From AC-32 sp963728765 (GTDB taxonomy: Bacteria; Actinomycetota; Thermoleophilia; Gaiellales; Gaiellaceae), in contig CAVSKX010000001.1 in NCBI GenBank assembly GCA_963728765.1, forward strand, positions 434,001 through 498,000: DNA of 64,000 nucleotides, given 5' to 3'. The notes beneath the pieces are model-generated. The model saw nothing but the letters and a program-made list of their open reading frames with translations, ran no database searches and was not told where the DNA came from. Shown here in pieces: positions 8,345 to 16,187 of the stretch. Each line of letters starts with the position of its first letter. The stretch's first letter is position 1. The position numbers and the translations under genes were made by a program.

Positions 8345-9361
8345 TTGAAGCGGATCCGTGTCGCCGTGCTGCTCGGCGGGCGCTCGTCCGAGCACGACAT
8401 CTCGCTGGCCTCCGCGCGCTCGGTGCTGGAGGCGCTCGACCCGGAGCGCTACGAGACCGTCACCGTCGAGATCGGCCGCGACGGGCGCTGGGAGCTCGGT
8501 ACCGGTGATTCTGGAACGCGTAGCGCTGCAGAGACGCTGCCGGTGCCGACGGCGAAGGTGCCGGCCACGCTAGGCGAGGTCGACGTCGTCTTCCCCGTGC
8601 TGCACGGCCCCTTCGGCGAGGACGGGACGGTGCAGGGGCTGCTGGAGCTCGCCGGCGTGCCGTACGTCGGCGCGGGCGTGCTCGGCTCGGCGCTCGCGAT
8701 GGACAAGGACGTCTTCAAGGCGGTGATGCGCGACCGCGGCATCCCCGTCACCCGGAACATCACGCTGCGCCAGGGGCAAGAGCCGGAGAACCCGTTCGGC
8801 TACCCCGTCTTCGTCAAGCCCGCCCGCCTCGGCTCGTCGGTCGGCATCTCGAAGGCGCACGACAACGACGAGCTGGCGACGGCAGTGGCTCTCGCCTTCC
8901 AGCACGACGAGAAGGTGCTCGTCGAGGAGTTCGTCGATGGCGTCGAAGTGGAGTGCGGCGTGCTCGGCAACGAGCGGCCCGAGGCCTCGCTCCCGGGCGA
9001 GATCGTCTCGCACGGCTTCAGCGGGGCCAACTGGTACGACTACTCCGCGAAGTACGACGAGGGCGGCATGGACCTCGTGATCCCGCCGCGGCTCGAGCAG
9101 GAGACGATCGAGCGCGTCCAGGAGCTAGCGGTACGGGCCTTCGTCGCCGGCGAGTGCGAGGGCATGGCGCGGGTCGACTTCTTTGTCACGTCTGACGGCA
9201 AGGTCCTCGTGAACGAGCTGAACACGATCCCCGGCTTCACCGCGACGAGCGTCTACGCGGCGCTCTTCGAGGCGTCCGGGGTGCCGTACCCGGAGCTCGT
9301 CGACCGGTTGGTGCAGCTTGCCCTCGAGCGCCAAGAGCGCCGCTCACGCCTGCGGTTCTAG
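8345..9361 (+). CDS. ddl: D-alanine--D-alanine ligase
   Basis: 338 residues, TTG start at 8345, preceded by GAGGA about 9 nt upstream. It is an ATP-grasp enzyme joining two D-Ala for peptidoglycan precursors. Family motifs are GGRSSEHDISLASA at the N terminus, HGPFGEDGTVQG, VKPARLGSSVGISKA, EEFVDGVEVECGV and the metal-binding NELNTIPGFT. The length is slightly below the usual ~350-370. It probably belonged to the pknB operon by GTGA coupling, but now sits behind a ~200-nt insertion that contains a duplicate of its own first codons. Its TAG stop shares a CTAG palindrome with the stop of the convergent kinase gene. Confidence 0.95.
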   Translation: MKRIRVAVLLGGRSSEHDISLASARSVLEALDPERYETVTVEIGRDGRWELGTGDSGTRSAAETLPVPTAKVPATLGEVDVVFPVLHGPFGEDGTVQGLLELAGVPYVGAGVLGSALAMDKDVFKAVMRDRGIPVTRNITLRQGQEPENPFGYPVFVKPARLGSSVGISKAHDNDELATAVALAFQHDEKVLVEEFVDGVEVECGVLGNERPEASLPGEIVSHGFSGANWYDYSAKYDEGGMDLVIPPRLEQETIERVQELAVRAFVAGECEGMARVDFFVTSDGKVLVNELNTIPGFTATSVYAALFEASGVPYPELVDRLVQLALERQERRSRLRF

Positions 9362-10836
9362 CGGCCCTTCGCGGTCACTTCGTTGAGCTCGACCGACGAG
9401 TTCGGCCCGAGGTCGGTGATCCAGACGACGTAATAGCGCGCCGAGGCGCCGTTCAGTGAGAAGGTCGTGTTGAAGGCTGCGGTCTGCGACTTCGAATCCG
9501 ACGTGAACCCGCCCGAGGACGAGTTCCCGGAAAAGATGGTTGCGCTGAACCCCGGGGTATCGCTGCGAACGAGGAGTTTCGTCAGCTTCTTCGGCCCACC
9601 CGCGTCGAGCACGAGCCCGACCCCGTCCTTGTTCAACCCGCCGTCGTAATGCTCGGTGTTCCAGTACGTCGCCGGGTCGCCGTCGGTCGCGTTGCCGACG
9701 GTGGAGTCGTGCTCCGTCCCGTCGCCGGGTGGGGGATCGTAGGCGGTCACGCCCGTCAAGGGAACGGGCCTCGTCGCGGCGGCGGCCACGCCCGTCTTCT
9801 TCTTGACGAAGTTCTTGAACTCCTCGCCCGGCCCGGTGAAGGTGAAGATCCCCGCGAGGATGAGCGCGAGCAGCGCAAGGCCGGCGAGCAGCAGGATCAG
9901 GGGCCAGACGCTCAGCCCCTCGCGCGGCGGCCTCGCGGCCCGCGGGCTGCGCCGCCGCGGCCTCCGCCCCGGCACGACCATCGTCTCGGCAGCCGAGAAC
10001 GCCGTTTCCGGGCCGAGACATGCCGCGAGCTCCGCGCAGAACTCGTCCATCGAGCCGAAGCGCTCGCGCGGGTCCTTCGCCATCGCTCGCCTGACCGCCG
10101 CGTCGAGCCGCGGCGACAGCTCCGGCCGCCGCTCACGCACGCTCGGCGGCGGCTCGTTGATGTGGCGCATCGCGACCGCGACGAAGTTGTCGCCCGGGAA
10201 CGGCACCTCGCCGGTCAGCAGCTCGTAGAGCACGGCGCCGAGCGAATAGACGTCGCTCTGAGCGTCGACCCGCCGGCCGCGCGCCTGTTCGGGCGCGATG
10301 TAGTCGCTCGTGCCCATCACGGTCCCGGTCTGCGTCAGCCCGCCGTGAACGTCGAGTGAGCGCGCGATGCCGAAGTCGGTCACCTTCGCCCCGCTGTCGC
10401 CGTTCAGAAGCACGTTCTGCGGCTTCACGTCGCGGTGGACGAGCCCGTGCTCGTGCGCGAAGCCAAGCGCGCGGCCGATCTGCAGCGCGAGCCCGATCGC
10501 CTCGCGCTCCGGCAGCGGCCCCTCGCGCTCGATCAACGTCTTCAGGTTCTCGCCGTCGACGTACTCGAAGACGATGAACTGGCGCCCGTCCTGCTCGCCG
10601 CGGTCGATGACGGTGACGATGTTCGGGTGCGAGAGCTGGGCGACCGCGCGCGCCTCGCGCCGGAAACGCTCGACGTAATCGCCGTCCACGGCGAACCGGT
10701 CGTGCAGCACCTTCAGCGCCACGTCGCGCTCGAGCAGCGTGTCGTTGGCGCGGTAGACGCTTGACATGCCACCGGTGCCGACGAGCTCCTCCAGCTCGTA
10801 CCGGTCCGCGATCAGCTCACCGACCACAGCAGTCAA
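9358..10836 (-). CDS. Serine/threonine protein kinase with C-terminal discoidin-like domain
   Basis: About 492 residues from TTG 10836, chosen because a GGGAGGT sits ~11 nt upstream and kinase homology starts soon after; a GTG at 10827 is an alternative. The kinase domain (about 13-270) shows GTGGMSSVY, VALKVL, HRDVKPQN, DFGIAR and APEQARG. An Arg/Pro-rich linker precedes a membrane segment (about 310-331). The outer ~150 residues look like an F5/8-type-C or NPCBM-like jelly roll (ATDGDPATYWNTE, then a late YYVVWITDLG). Such domains bind glycans, so the kinase may sense a surface polysaccharide (inference). It lacks PASTA repeats and is convergent with ddl. Confidence 0.88.
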   Translation of the reverse strand: MTAVVGELIADRYELEELVGTGGMSSVYRANDTLLERDVALKVLHDRFAVDGDYVERFRREARAVAQLSHPNIVTVIDRGEQDGRQFIVFEYVDGENLKTLIEREGPLPEREAIGLALQIGRALGFAHEHGLVHRDVKPQNVLLNGDSGAKVTDFGIARSLDVHGGLTQTGTVMGTSDYIAPEQARGRRVDAQSDVYSLGAVLYELLTGEVPFPGDNFVAVAMRHINEPPPSVRERRPELSPRLDAAVRRAMAKDPRERFGSMDEFCAELAACLGPETAFSAAETMVVPGRRPRRRSPRAARPPREGLSVWPLILLLAGLALLALILAGIFTFTGPGEEFKNFVKKKTGVAAAATRPVPLTGVTAYDPPPGDGTEHDSTVGNATDGDPATYWNTEHYDGGLNKDGVGLVLDAGGPKKLTKLLVRSDTPGFSATIFSGNSSSGGFTSDSKSQTAAFNTTFSLNGASARYYVVWITDLGPNSSVELNEVTAKGR

Positions 10837-10858
10837 TTGTGCCCGTACCTCCCGGGGA

Positions 10859-12181
10859 CTAAGCCAGGGTCGTCTCGAGCGCCTGCTCCCAGACGTCGAG
10901 GGCCTCGTCGAGCTCCGCATCGCTGATGACGAGCGGCACGAGGACGCGGATGCAGTTCGAGTAGATGCCGGACTTCAAGAGCAGCAGGCCGCGCTCAGCA
11001 GCTGCCTCGACGACCCGGCTGGCGAGCTCGGCAGCCGGCTCCTTCGTCTCGCGGTCGGTGACGAGCTCGATGGCCAGCATCGCGCCGAGGCCGCGCACGT
11101 CGCCAATTGCGTCCCAGCGCTCCTGCCACGCGAGCATGCGTTCGCGGATCTGGTCGCCAATCGCGGCGCTGCGGTCGTTCAGGCTCTCCTCCTCGAACAC
11201 GTCGAGAACCGCCAGCGCTGCCGCCTGCGCGACCGGGTTGCCGACGTATGTGCCGCCGATCGCCGAGTCCCCGGGCGCGTCCATGATCTTCGCGGTGCCG
11301 AGCACGCCAGAGAGCGGCAGTCCCGCTGCGATCGACTTCGCGACGGTGATCAGGTCGGGCTCGACGCCGTAGTGCTCGATTCCCCACATCCGGCCCGTGC
11401 GGCCGAAGCCGGTCTGCACCTCGTCGGTGACGAAGACGATGCCGTGCTCGTCGCAGAGGCTGCGCACGCCCTCGACGAACTCGAGCGGCGCGACCACGAA
11501 CCCGCCCTCGCCCTGCACGGTCTCCAGCACGATCGCCGCGACGGTCTCGGCGGCGATCTGCGTCACCAGCGCGCGCTCGAGAGCCTCCAGCGCCTCGTCC
11601 GCGCTCGGGCCGCGGTACTCGTTCGGGAACGGGACGCGGTAGACCTCGGGCGCGAACGGGCCGAGGCCCGCCTTGTACGGGCGCGTCTTCGACGTGAGCG
11701 TCAGCGAGAGCAGCGTCCGGCCGTGGAAGCCGCCCTCGAAGCCGATCACGGCCGGGCGGCCGGTATACGAGCGCGCGAACTTGACCGCGTTCTCGACCGC
11801 CTCGGTGCCCGCGTTGAAGAACGCCGCCTTCGCCGGCTTGCGCACCGGCGCGAGCTCGCAGAGGCGCTCGGCGAGGTCGACGTAGACCTCGTACGGGACG
11901 ATCGTGAAATCCGTGTGTGCGAAGCGCGTGAGCTGCTCCTGCGCCGCAGCGACGACCTGCGGGTGCGAATGGCCGACGTTGAGGCAGCCGACTCCGCCGG
12001 TGAAGTCGAGGAAGGTGTTGCCGTCGACGTCCGTGAGGGTCGCCCCCTGCGCCTGGTCGGCGACCACGGGCAGGAAGATCGAGAGCGGGTCCGCGACGAC
12101 GCGCTCCTTGCGCTCGAGGATCGCCTTCGACCTCGGCCCCGGAATCCCCGTCCGGAGCTCGATCGCCTTCGTCACCGCCAT
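10859..12181 (-). CDS. gabT: Class III PLP-dependent aminotransferase (4-aminobutyrate aminotransferase type)
   Basis: 440 residues from ATG 12181. The fold-type I aminotransferase motifs are present: FFNAGTEAVENAVKFAR, DEVQTGFGRTGRMWG and the PLP lysine in TVAKSIAAGLPLSG. The family transfers the amino group of GABA or other omega-amino acids to 2-oxoglutarate. Substrate cannot be fixed from sequence; 5-aminovalerate or ornithine-type donors are possible. A leaderless-type promoter precedes the start. The gene ends 22 nt before the start of the kinase on the same strand, so the two could be co-transcribed. Confidence 0.88.
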   Translation of the reverse strand: MAVTKAIELRTGIPGPRSKAILERKERVVADPLSIFLPVVADQAQGATLTDVDGNTFLDFTGGVGCLNVGHSHPQVVAAAQEQLTRFAHTDFTIVPYEVYVDLAERLCELAPVRKPAKAAFFNAGTEAVENAVKFARSYTGRPAVIGFEGGFHGRTLLSLTLTSKTRPYKAGLGPFAPEVYRVPFPNEYRGPSADEALEALERALVTQIAAETVAAIVLETVQGEGGFVVAPLEFVEGVRSLCDEHGIVFVTDEVQTGFGRTGRMWGIEHYGVEPDLITVAKSIAAGLPLSGVLGTAKIMDAPGDSAIGGTYVGNPVAQAAALAVLDVFEEESLNDRSAAIGDQIRERMLAWQERWDAIGDVRGLGAMLAIELVTDRETKEPAAELASRVVEAAAERGLLLLKSGIYSNCIRVLVPLVISDAELDEALDVWEQALETTLA

Positions 12182-12188
12182 GGAGCTG

Positions 12189-12194
12189 ACGATA
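12189..12194 (-). promoter_or_regulatory. Candidate -10 element of gabT (leaderless type)
   Basis: TATCGT on the minus strand is separated by 7 nt from the ATG at 12181; no ribosome binding site is present. Confidence 0.45.
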
Positions 12195-12230
12195 GCGCAG
12201 CGACCGGCCGCCTGCATACGTGCATAACCC

Positions 12231-13397
12231 TCATGCAGGCGGCAGCAGCGCGGGCGCGCTGTAGACGCCCTCGGCGTTCCAGAGCAGGTAGCCGTGGGTG
12301 TGCTGGCCGCGAGCCGCCGCGACCTGCGCGCGCACGTCGTCGAGCGTGTACGTGCGCCCGAGCGAGAAGTCCTGGAGCCACGGCGTCAGCCGCGCCTTGC
12401 GGCCCTCGAGCGCGGTCTCGAAGTCCAGCAGCGAGTACGTCACCGTCTGGCCCGGCGCCGCGTTCGGGTCGGGCAGGTTGTACTCGCCGGGGCTGTAGTG
12501 CGACGGGTAGACCATCGGGTAGAGCGCGTCGACGTAACGCGAGACGCGTCGCGGGAGCTGGCCGATGCCGAGGTCGCGGGTCGCCGACAGCCCGAATACG
12601 TCCACCGACACGCGTGCGCCGAGCGGGTGCAGGCGCTTCGACGCGTACTGCACGAAGGCCGGGATCGTCCACTTCATCGGCTGCGGGTGCACGCCCGGGT
12701 AGCGGATCAGCGAGAGGTCGCCGTCACTCGGGAAGCGGACGTAGTCGAACTGGATCTCGTCGAAGCCCGCCTTCGCCGCCGCGACGGCGAGGTCGACGTT
12801 GTAGCGCCAGACGCGCCGGTCGTACGGGTTCGTCCAGCCGAGGCCGCCGTTCGTGTGCCACACGGAGCCGTCGCTCGAGTGAATCGCGAGCTCGGGATGC
12901 TTCTCGGCGAGGACAGGGTCTTCGAAGGCGACGACGCGGCCGATCAGGTAGGCGCCGTGGGAGTGGACAAGCCGTGCCGCACGTCGTGGGTTGTAGAACG
13001 GTCCTGCGGCGCCGGTGCGGCGGGCGAGCGGCACCGACGGCGGCACGAAGCCGACCCGGCCGCTCTCGTCCTTGACGTCGAGCTCGATCGTGTTCAGACC
13101 GGGCAGTGCGAGATACTGCTGCAGCTTGCCCCGTAGCGAGGCGAGGGACATCGTCACGTGGACGCCGCGGATCTCGTGTGGGACCGATGCGTAGGAGGAC
13201 TTCTGCCGCATCGCCGCCTGCACTGCCTGCTCCTCCTGCGCGCCGTTTCCGCCCCCGACCGAGCGCGCGCCGAGCGTGATCCCGGCGGCCAGCGCCAGGA
13301 GGACGGCGACGGCCACGGCCCGCCGGCGCCTGACCTGCCGCCGGCGCCGCTGCCTTCGGAGCCCGCGGTTACGGGCGTTGCGTTCGCGTTCGTCCAT
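12231..13397 (-). CDS. Putative glycoside hydrolase of the DUF4015 (COG1306) type, membrane-anchored
   Basis: 388 residues from ATG 13397; an ATG 18 nt upstream in the same frame is an alternative. The N-terminus is extremely Arg-rich, followed by one membrane segment or signal anchor (AVAVAVLLALAAGITLGA). The remainder matches the DUF4015 TIM-barrel family: early GVHVTMSL, ELDVKDESGRVGF, the central FDEIQFDYVRFPSDG, VSVDVFGLS and YPMVYPSHY. The conserved Asp/Glu positions suggest a glycosidase fold, but the substrate is unknown. It diverges from dcd. A GCCTGCAT/ATGCAGGC inverted repeat (12210-12240) overlaps its 3' end. Confidence 0.8.
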   Translation of the reverse strand: MDERERNARNRGLRRQRRRRQVRRRRAVAVAVLLALAAGITLGARSVGGGNGAQEEQAVQAAMRQKSSYASVPHEIRGVHVTMSLASLRGKLQQYLALPGLNTIELDVKDESGRVGFVPPSVPLARRTGAAGPFYNPRRAARLVHSHGAYLIGRVVAFEDPVLAEKHPELAIHSSDGSVWHTNGGLGWTNPYDRRVWRYNVDLAVAAAKAGFDEIQFDYVRFPSDGDLSLIRYPGVHPQPMKWTIPAFVQYASKRLHPLGARVSVDVFGLSATRDLGIGQLPRRVSRYVDALYPMVYPSHYSPGEYNLPDPNAAPGQTVTYSLLDFETALEGRKARLTPWLQDFSLGRTYTLDDVRAQVAAARGQHTHGYLLWNAEGVYSAPALLPPA

Positions 13398-13430
13398 CGA
13401 AAGGGCGCCAAGCATAAGCGCAAACACTCG

Positions 13431-13436
13431 TAGAAT
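13431..13436 (+). promoter_or_regulatory. Candidate -10 element of dcd (leaderless type)
   Basis: TAGAAT is followed by 6 nt and GTG 13443, with no ribosome binding site between. Confidence 0.55.
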
Positions 13437-13442
13437 CGGCCC

Positions 13443-14012
13443 GTGGTCCTCTCCGACCGCACGATCCGGCGGCTGCTCGAGGAGGGTCGGATTGGCATCG
13501 ACCCCTACGACGAGGCGCTGCTGCAGCCGTCGAGCGTCGACGTCCGCGTCGACCGCTACTTCCGCGTTTTCCACAACGCGCGCTACCCGTTCATCGACGT
13601 GAAACAGCCGCAGGAGGAGCTGACGGAGCTCGTCGAGATCGACGGCGAACGGCCGTTCATCCTCCACCCGGGCGAGTTCGTGCTCGGGTCGACGCTCGAG
13701 CGGGTGACGCTGCCGGACGACCTCGTGGCCCGCCTCGAGGGAAAGAGCTCGCTAGGCCGCCTGGGCCTCCTGATCCACTCGACGGCCGGGTTCATCGACC
13801 CCGGCTGGGACGGGCACGTCACGCTCGAGCTCTCGAACGTGGCCAACCTGCCGATCACGATCTACCGCGCGATGAAGATCGGCCAGCTCTCGTTCGTGCA
13901 GCTCACGGAGCCCGCGGAGACCCCGTACGGCGCGGGCGAGCTCGGGTCGAAGTACCAAGGCCAGGAGGGGCCGACGCCGAGCCGCTACTGGCAGAACTTC
14001 GAGTCGGACTAA
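13443..14012 (+). CDS. dcd: dCTP deaminase, probably bifunctional dCTP-to-dUMP
   Basis: 189 residues. The trimeric dUTPase-fold motifs are present: QPSSVDVRV, GKSSLGRLGLLIHSTAG, the catalytic Glu in HVTLELSN, and the C-terminal SKYQGQEGPTPSRYW lid. Actinobacterial Dcd enzymes often carry out deamination and triphosphate hydrolysis in one step, giving dUMP for thymidylate synthesis. I infer bifunctionality from the phylum and motif spacing, not from a decisive residue. It is transcribed from a leaderless-type promoter and ends one base before the stop of the convergent secreted-protein gene. Confidence 0.95.
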   Translation: MVLSDRTIRRLLEEGRIGIDPYDEALLQPSSVDVRVDRYFRVFHNARYPFIDVKQPQEELTELVEIDGERPFILHPGEFVLGSTLERVTLPDDLVARLEGKSSLGRLGLLIHSTAGFIDPGWDGHVTLELSNVANLPITIYRAMKIGQLSFVQLTEPAETPYGAGELGSKYQGQEGPTPSRYWQNFESD

Positions 14013-14897
14013 TCAGGGACCGACGCGGCCGCAGGCCAGCTGGACGTCGGCCAGCGTGTCCGTGGCGGCGTCGCTGAGGACCGACCAGCGTCCGCCGCCG
14101 GCGACCGCAGCGGCACCGGTCGCGGTCGTGACGCGATTGCGCAGCGAGAACCCGGCGGCGAGGGAGACCCAGCCCGGCCGGCAGCGCCGCCTCACTACCT
14201 GCGCGCCGGGGTGGACGAGCACCCGGTAGGTCGTGGCCCGCACGTGGAGGAGCGCGCGCGGCGCGCCGGCCTCGCGGGTGAGCGTGAGGCAGCCGCCGTA
14301 GAGCGCGACCCGCTTCGCCTGGGTGGCGGTGTTGTGCAGCGAGAAGGTGAACCGCCGGAGCGTCGCCGTCTGGCGCCGCAGGCTGACGCCCGGGCCGACG
14401 CGGTAGGCGTCCACGGTCCTGCCTCGGCTGAGGTCGAGGTCCGCCCCGCCGCGTGCCGGAGCCGTCCCGGGCGGGCATGCGAGCGTCGCGGACGCGGCCT
14501 TTCTCGCCGGCACGGTGAGGTACCTCGTCTTCAGCGGCCTCAGCTTCAGCGTGAACTGCGGCTCGCTGCCTGCTGAGAGAACCTTGCGGCACGCGACCGC
14601 CACCCTCACGCGCTGGTCCCCGTTCGTGGCGGGGTTCCCGATCCGAAAGCGGTAGCCGCGCAGACCGACGGGCGCAATCGCCAGCACCGTCGTCCCGGGC
14701 CCAGGAGTAGCGATCCCCGCACTCGAAGCCGCGTAACGCGTCGAGCAGCTGGCCGTGAAGGTCGTGACGGCGTTCGCAGGAACTTCATGCGTCGCATACA
14801 CCGTGGGCGCGACGACGACCTGCGCGCTCTGAGCGCGCGCGGACGCCGCGACGAGCGCAATGCCCACCGCAAGCAATGCGATGCCCCTCGGAGCCAC
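14013..14897 (-). CDS. Secreted protein of unknown function
   Basis: 294 residues from GTG 14897. It has a clear Sec signal peptide (GIALLAVGIALVAASARAQS). The mature part is Thr/Val/Arg-rich and beta-like, with paired Cys residues (for example around TASCST, VAVACRK, ATLACPPG, YGGCLTL, RRRCRPGW, QLACGRV), which suggests disulphide-linked modules of about 90 residues. No family is recognised. It is convergent with dcd and divergent from the epimerase gene, whose -10 element lies 40 nt upstream of this start. Confidence 0.65.
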   Translation of the reverse strand: MAPRGIALLAVGIALVAASARAQSAQVVVAPTVYATHEVPANAVTTFTASCSTRYAASSAGIATPGPGTTVLAIAPVGLRGYRFRIGNPATNGDQRVRVAVACRKVLSAGSEPQFTLKLRPLKTRYLTVPARKAASATLACPPGTAPARGGADLDLSRGRTVDAYRVGPGVSLRRQTATLRRFTFSLHNTATQAKRVALYGGCLTLTREAGAPRALLHVRATTYRVLVHPGAQVVRRRCRPGWVSLAAGFSLRNRVTTATGAAAVAGGGRWSVLSDAATDTLADVQLACGRVGP

Positions 14898-14937
14898 GCC
14901 GCAGTCCCTCCGCGGCGAGCCTACAACAGGGCCGTCG

Positions 14938-14943
14938 TAGAAT
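14938..14943 (+). promoter_or_regulatory. Candidate -10 element of the epimerase gene (leaderless type)
   Basis: TAGAAT lies 7 nt before GTG 14951. The same hexamer and spacing type is used by dcd. Confidence 0.5.
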
Positions 14944-14950
14944 CGAGCGC

Positions 14951-15844
14951 GTGATCCTCGTCACGGGAGGAACCGGGTTCATCGGGCCCAGGGTCGTCAA
15001 CGCGCTCCGCGGCCGGGACCTGCCGGTACGTGCGCTCGTCCGGAGCCCCAGCGCCGACTCGGCGGCCACGCTCCCGGCGTGGGGAGCGGAGTTGGTGCAG
15101 GGCGACATGACCGAGCCTGAAGCCCTGCGCCGAGCCCTCGACGGATGCGACGTCGTCGTCCACCTGGTCGCGATCCGCCAGGGGCGCCGCGAGGAGTTCC
15201 AGCGCGTGATGGAGGAGGGCACCCGCGATCTCGTCGCGGCCGCGCGCGAGGCGGGCGTACGCCGCTTCGTGCTCATGAGCGCGCTCGGGACGAGCGAGGA
15301 GACGAAGGACCTCGTGCCCTACTACCACGCGAAGTGGCAGCAGGAGCAGACCCTTCGTGGATCGGGGATCGAGCACGTGATCTTCCGGCCGAGCTTCGTC
15401 TTCGCCCGCGACGGGGGCATCCTGCCGACGTTCCGCAAGCTGGCTCGGCTGACGCCGGTGACGCCGATCATCGGGTCGGGCGAGCAGCGCATCCAGCCGA
15501 TCTGGATCGAGGACGTCGCCGCCTACTTCGCGCAGGCGGTCGACCGAGCGGATGCGGCCAACCGCGTGTTCGAGCTCGGCGGTCCCGACGTCGTCAGCTG
15601 GAACGAGTTCTGGGAGCGGCTGAAGAAGACACTCGGCATGTGGCGACCAAGCCTGCACGTCCCGGTCGGCCTGATGCGCGTGAACGCACTGCTCACGGAA
15701 CGGCTACCGGGGAACATTCCTTTGACACGCGACCTGCTGACCATGCTCGAGCACGGCGACAACGTGGTCTCGAACGACGAGGCCGCGCAGACGTTCGGCC
15801 TCCCGCTCGTTCCGCTCGACGAACAAATCCGTCGAGCGGTTTAG
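14951..15844 (+). CDS. NAD(P)-dependent epimerase/atypical SDR (NDUFA9-like)
   Basis: 297 residues. GTG 14951 gives the expected start directly before the Rossmann strand (ILVTGGTGFIGPRVV). The substrate half contains YYHAKWQQEQTLRGSG and FRPSFVFARDGG, typical of atypical SDR proteins related to complex I subunit NDUFA9 and bacterial nucleoside-diphosphate-sugar epimerases. The canonical YxxxK appears as YYHAKW. Possible roles are ubiquinone/menaquinone-linked or sugar-nucleotide chemistry; none is proven. The stop is followed three bases later by repeat copy C. Confidence 0.82.
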   Translation: MILVTGGTGFIGPRVVNALRGRDLPVRALVRSPSADSAATLPAWGAELVQGDMTEPEALRRALDGCDVVVHLVAIRQGRREEFQRVMEEGTRDLVAAAREAGVRRFVLMSALGTSEETKDLVPYYHAKWQQEQTLRGSGIEHVIFRPSFVFARDGGILPTFRKLARLTPVTPIIGSGEQRIQPIWIEDVAAYFAQAVDRADAANRVFELGGPDVVSWNEFWERLKKTLGMWRPSLHVPVGLMRVNALLTERLPGNIPLTRDLLTMLEHGDNVVSNDEAAQTFGLPLVPLDEQIRRAV

Positions 15845-15846
15845 CC

Positions 15847-15899
15847 GGACGCACTGGCAAAGCCCGCACGTCCTCTTAGACGGCGCCGCAAGCGGCGCC
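15847..15899. repeat. Two-hairpin intergenic repeat, copy C
   Basis: In forward orientation, the 27-nt hairpin (15847-15873, loop AAA) is followed by the 18-nt hairpin (15882-15899, GGCGCCGC-AA arm). It starts 3 nt after the epimerase stop. Confidence 0.85.
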
Positions 15900-15930
15900 T
15901 TGGACGACAGCTTCGTCGCGCGGTCCAGGC

Positions 15931-15960
15931 AAAGAAAAGGGGCCGCACTTAGGCGGCCCC
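15931..15960 (-). terminator. Rho-independent terminator
   Basis: Read on the minus strand, GGGGCCGC and GCGGCCCC form an 8-bp GC stem (15939-15960, 6-nt loop) followed by TTTTCTTT (15931-15938). It ends minus-strand transcription from the O-methyltransferase and structured RNA region. The plus-strand side has no T-run. Confidence 0.8.
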
Positions 15961-15970
15961 TGATCCGGTT

Positions 15971-16161
15971 ACCAGCGTCGAAGTGGTAGAGGCGCTTCCT
16001 GCCGGCTCCTGGTAGTCCGTGCCGGCGGCGCTGCGGCATCGCTTGCGATGCCGGGAAGAGGGTGGCCCGGCTTTGCCGGGACGCCCGCTTTGGTACGCGA
16101 GCCCCCTACGCTGGCTAGGCGGTTCCCCGTAGGTCCCGGGGACGCACCTCTACCCGCTGGT
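15971..16161 (-). ncRNA. Candidate structured RNA with long-range closing stem
   Basis: ACCAGCG (15971-15977) pairs with CGCTGGT (16155-16161), and GGTAGAGG (15985-15992) pairs with CCTCTACC (16147-16154). Together with a further GC/GC step this makes a ~17-bp closing helix with a 7-nt one-sided bulge, enclosing several local hairpins and a copy of the two-hairpin repeat. On the minus strand the helix is followed 10 nt later by a strong terminator, so the RNA is probably made from that strand, either independently or as the 3' part of the O-methyltransferase transcript. It lacks tmRNA, RNase P or SRP signatures. It could alternatively be the terminal inverted repeats of a small mobile element. 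Confidence 0.45.
16035..16086. repeat. Two-hairpin intergenic repeat, copy D
   Basis: A perfect 8-bp short hairpin (16035-16052) and a 27-nt long hairpin (16060-16086) are in reverse orientation. This copy sits inside the larger structured region rather than directly at a stop codon. Confidence 0.85.
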
Positions 16162-16187
16162 ACCTCCACTGCCCGTACTTGATGAAA

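Noticed and set aside
6205..8400. Long (~730-codon) minus-strand open frame
   Set aside because: It is fully antisense to pknB and composed of low-complexity Arg/Asp/Val sequence; the kinase and PASTA repeats on the plus strand are unambiguous.
12210..12240. Inverted repeat GCCTGCAT/ATGCAGGC as a terminator after the hydrolase gene
   Set aside because: It overlaps the last codons of the gene, has a 15-nt loop and lacks a T-run, so a terminator call is not supported.
10766..13075. Long (~770-codon) open frame on the plus strand
   Set aside because: It is antisense to gabT and the DUF4015-type hydrolase, which have clear family motifs; its translation is Arg-rich and without any family signal, as expected for GC-rich antisense frames.
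15971..16161. Lysine riboswitch, suggested by GGTAGAGG(C/T)GC at both ends
   Set aside because: The GCCGAAG core and the other conserved internal motifs are missing, and no downstream lysine gene exists on either strand; the similarity is limited to the closing helix.
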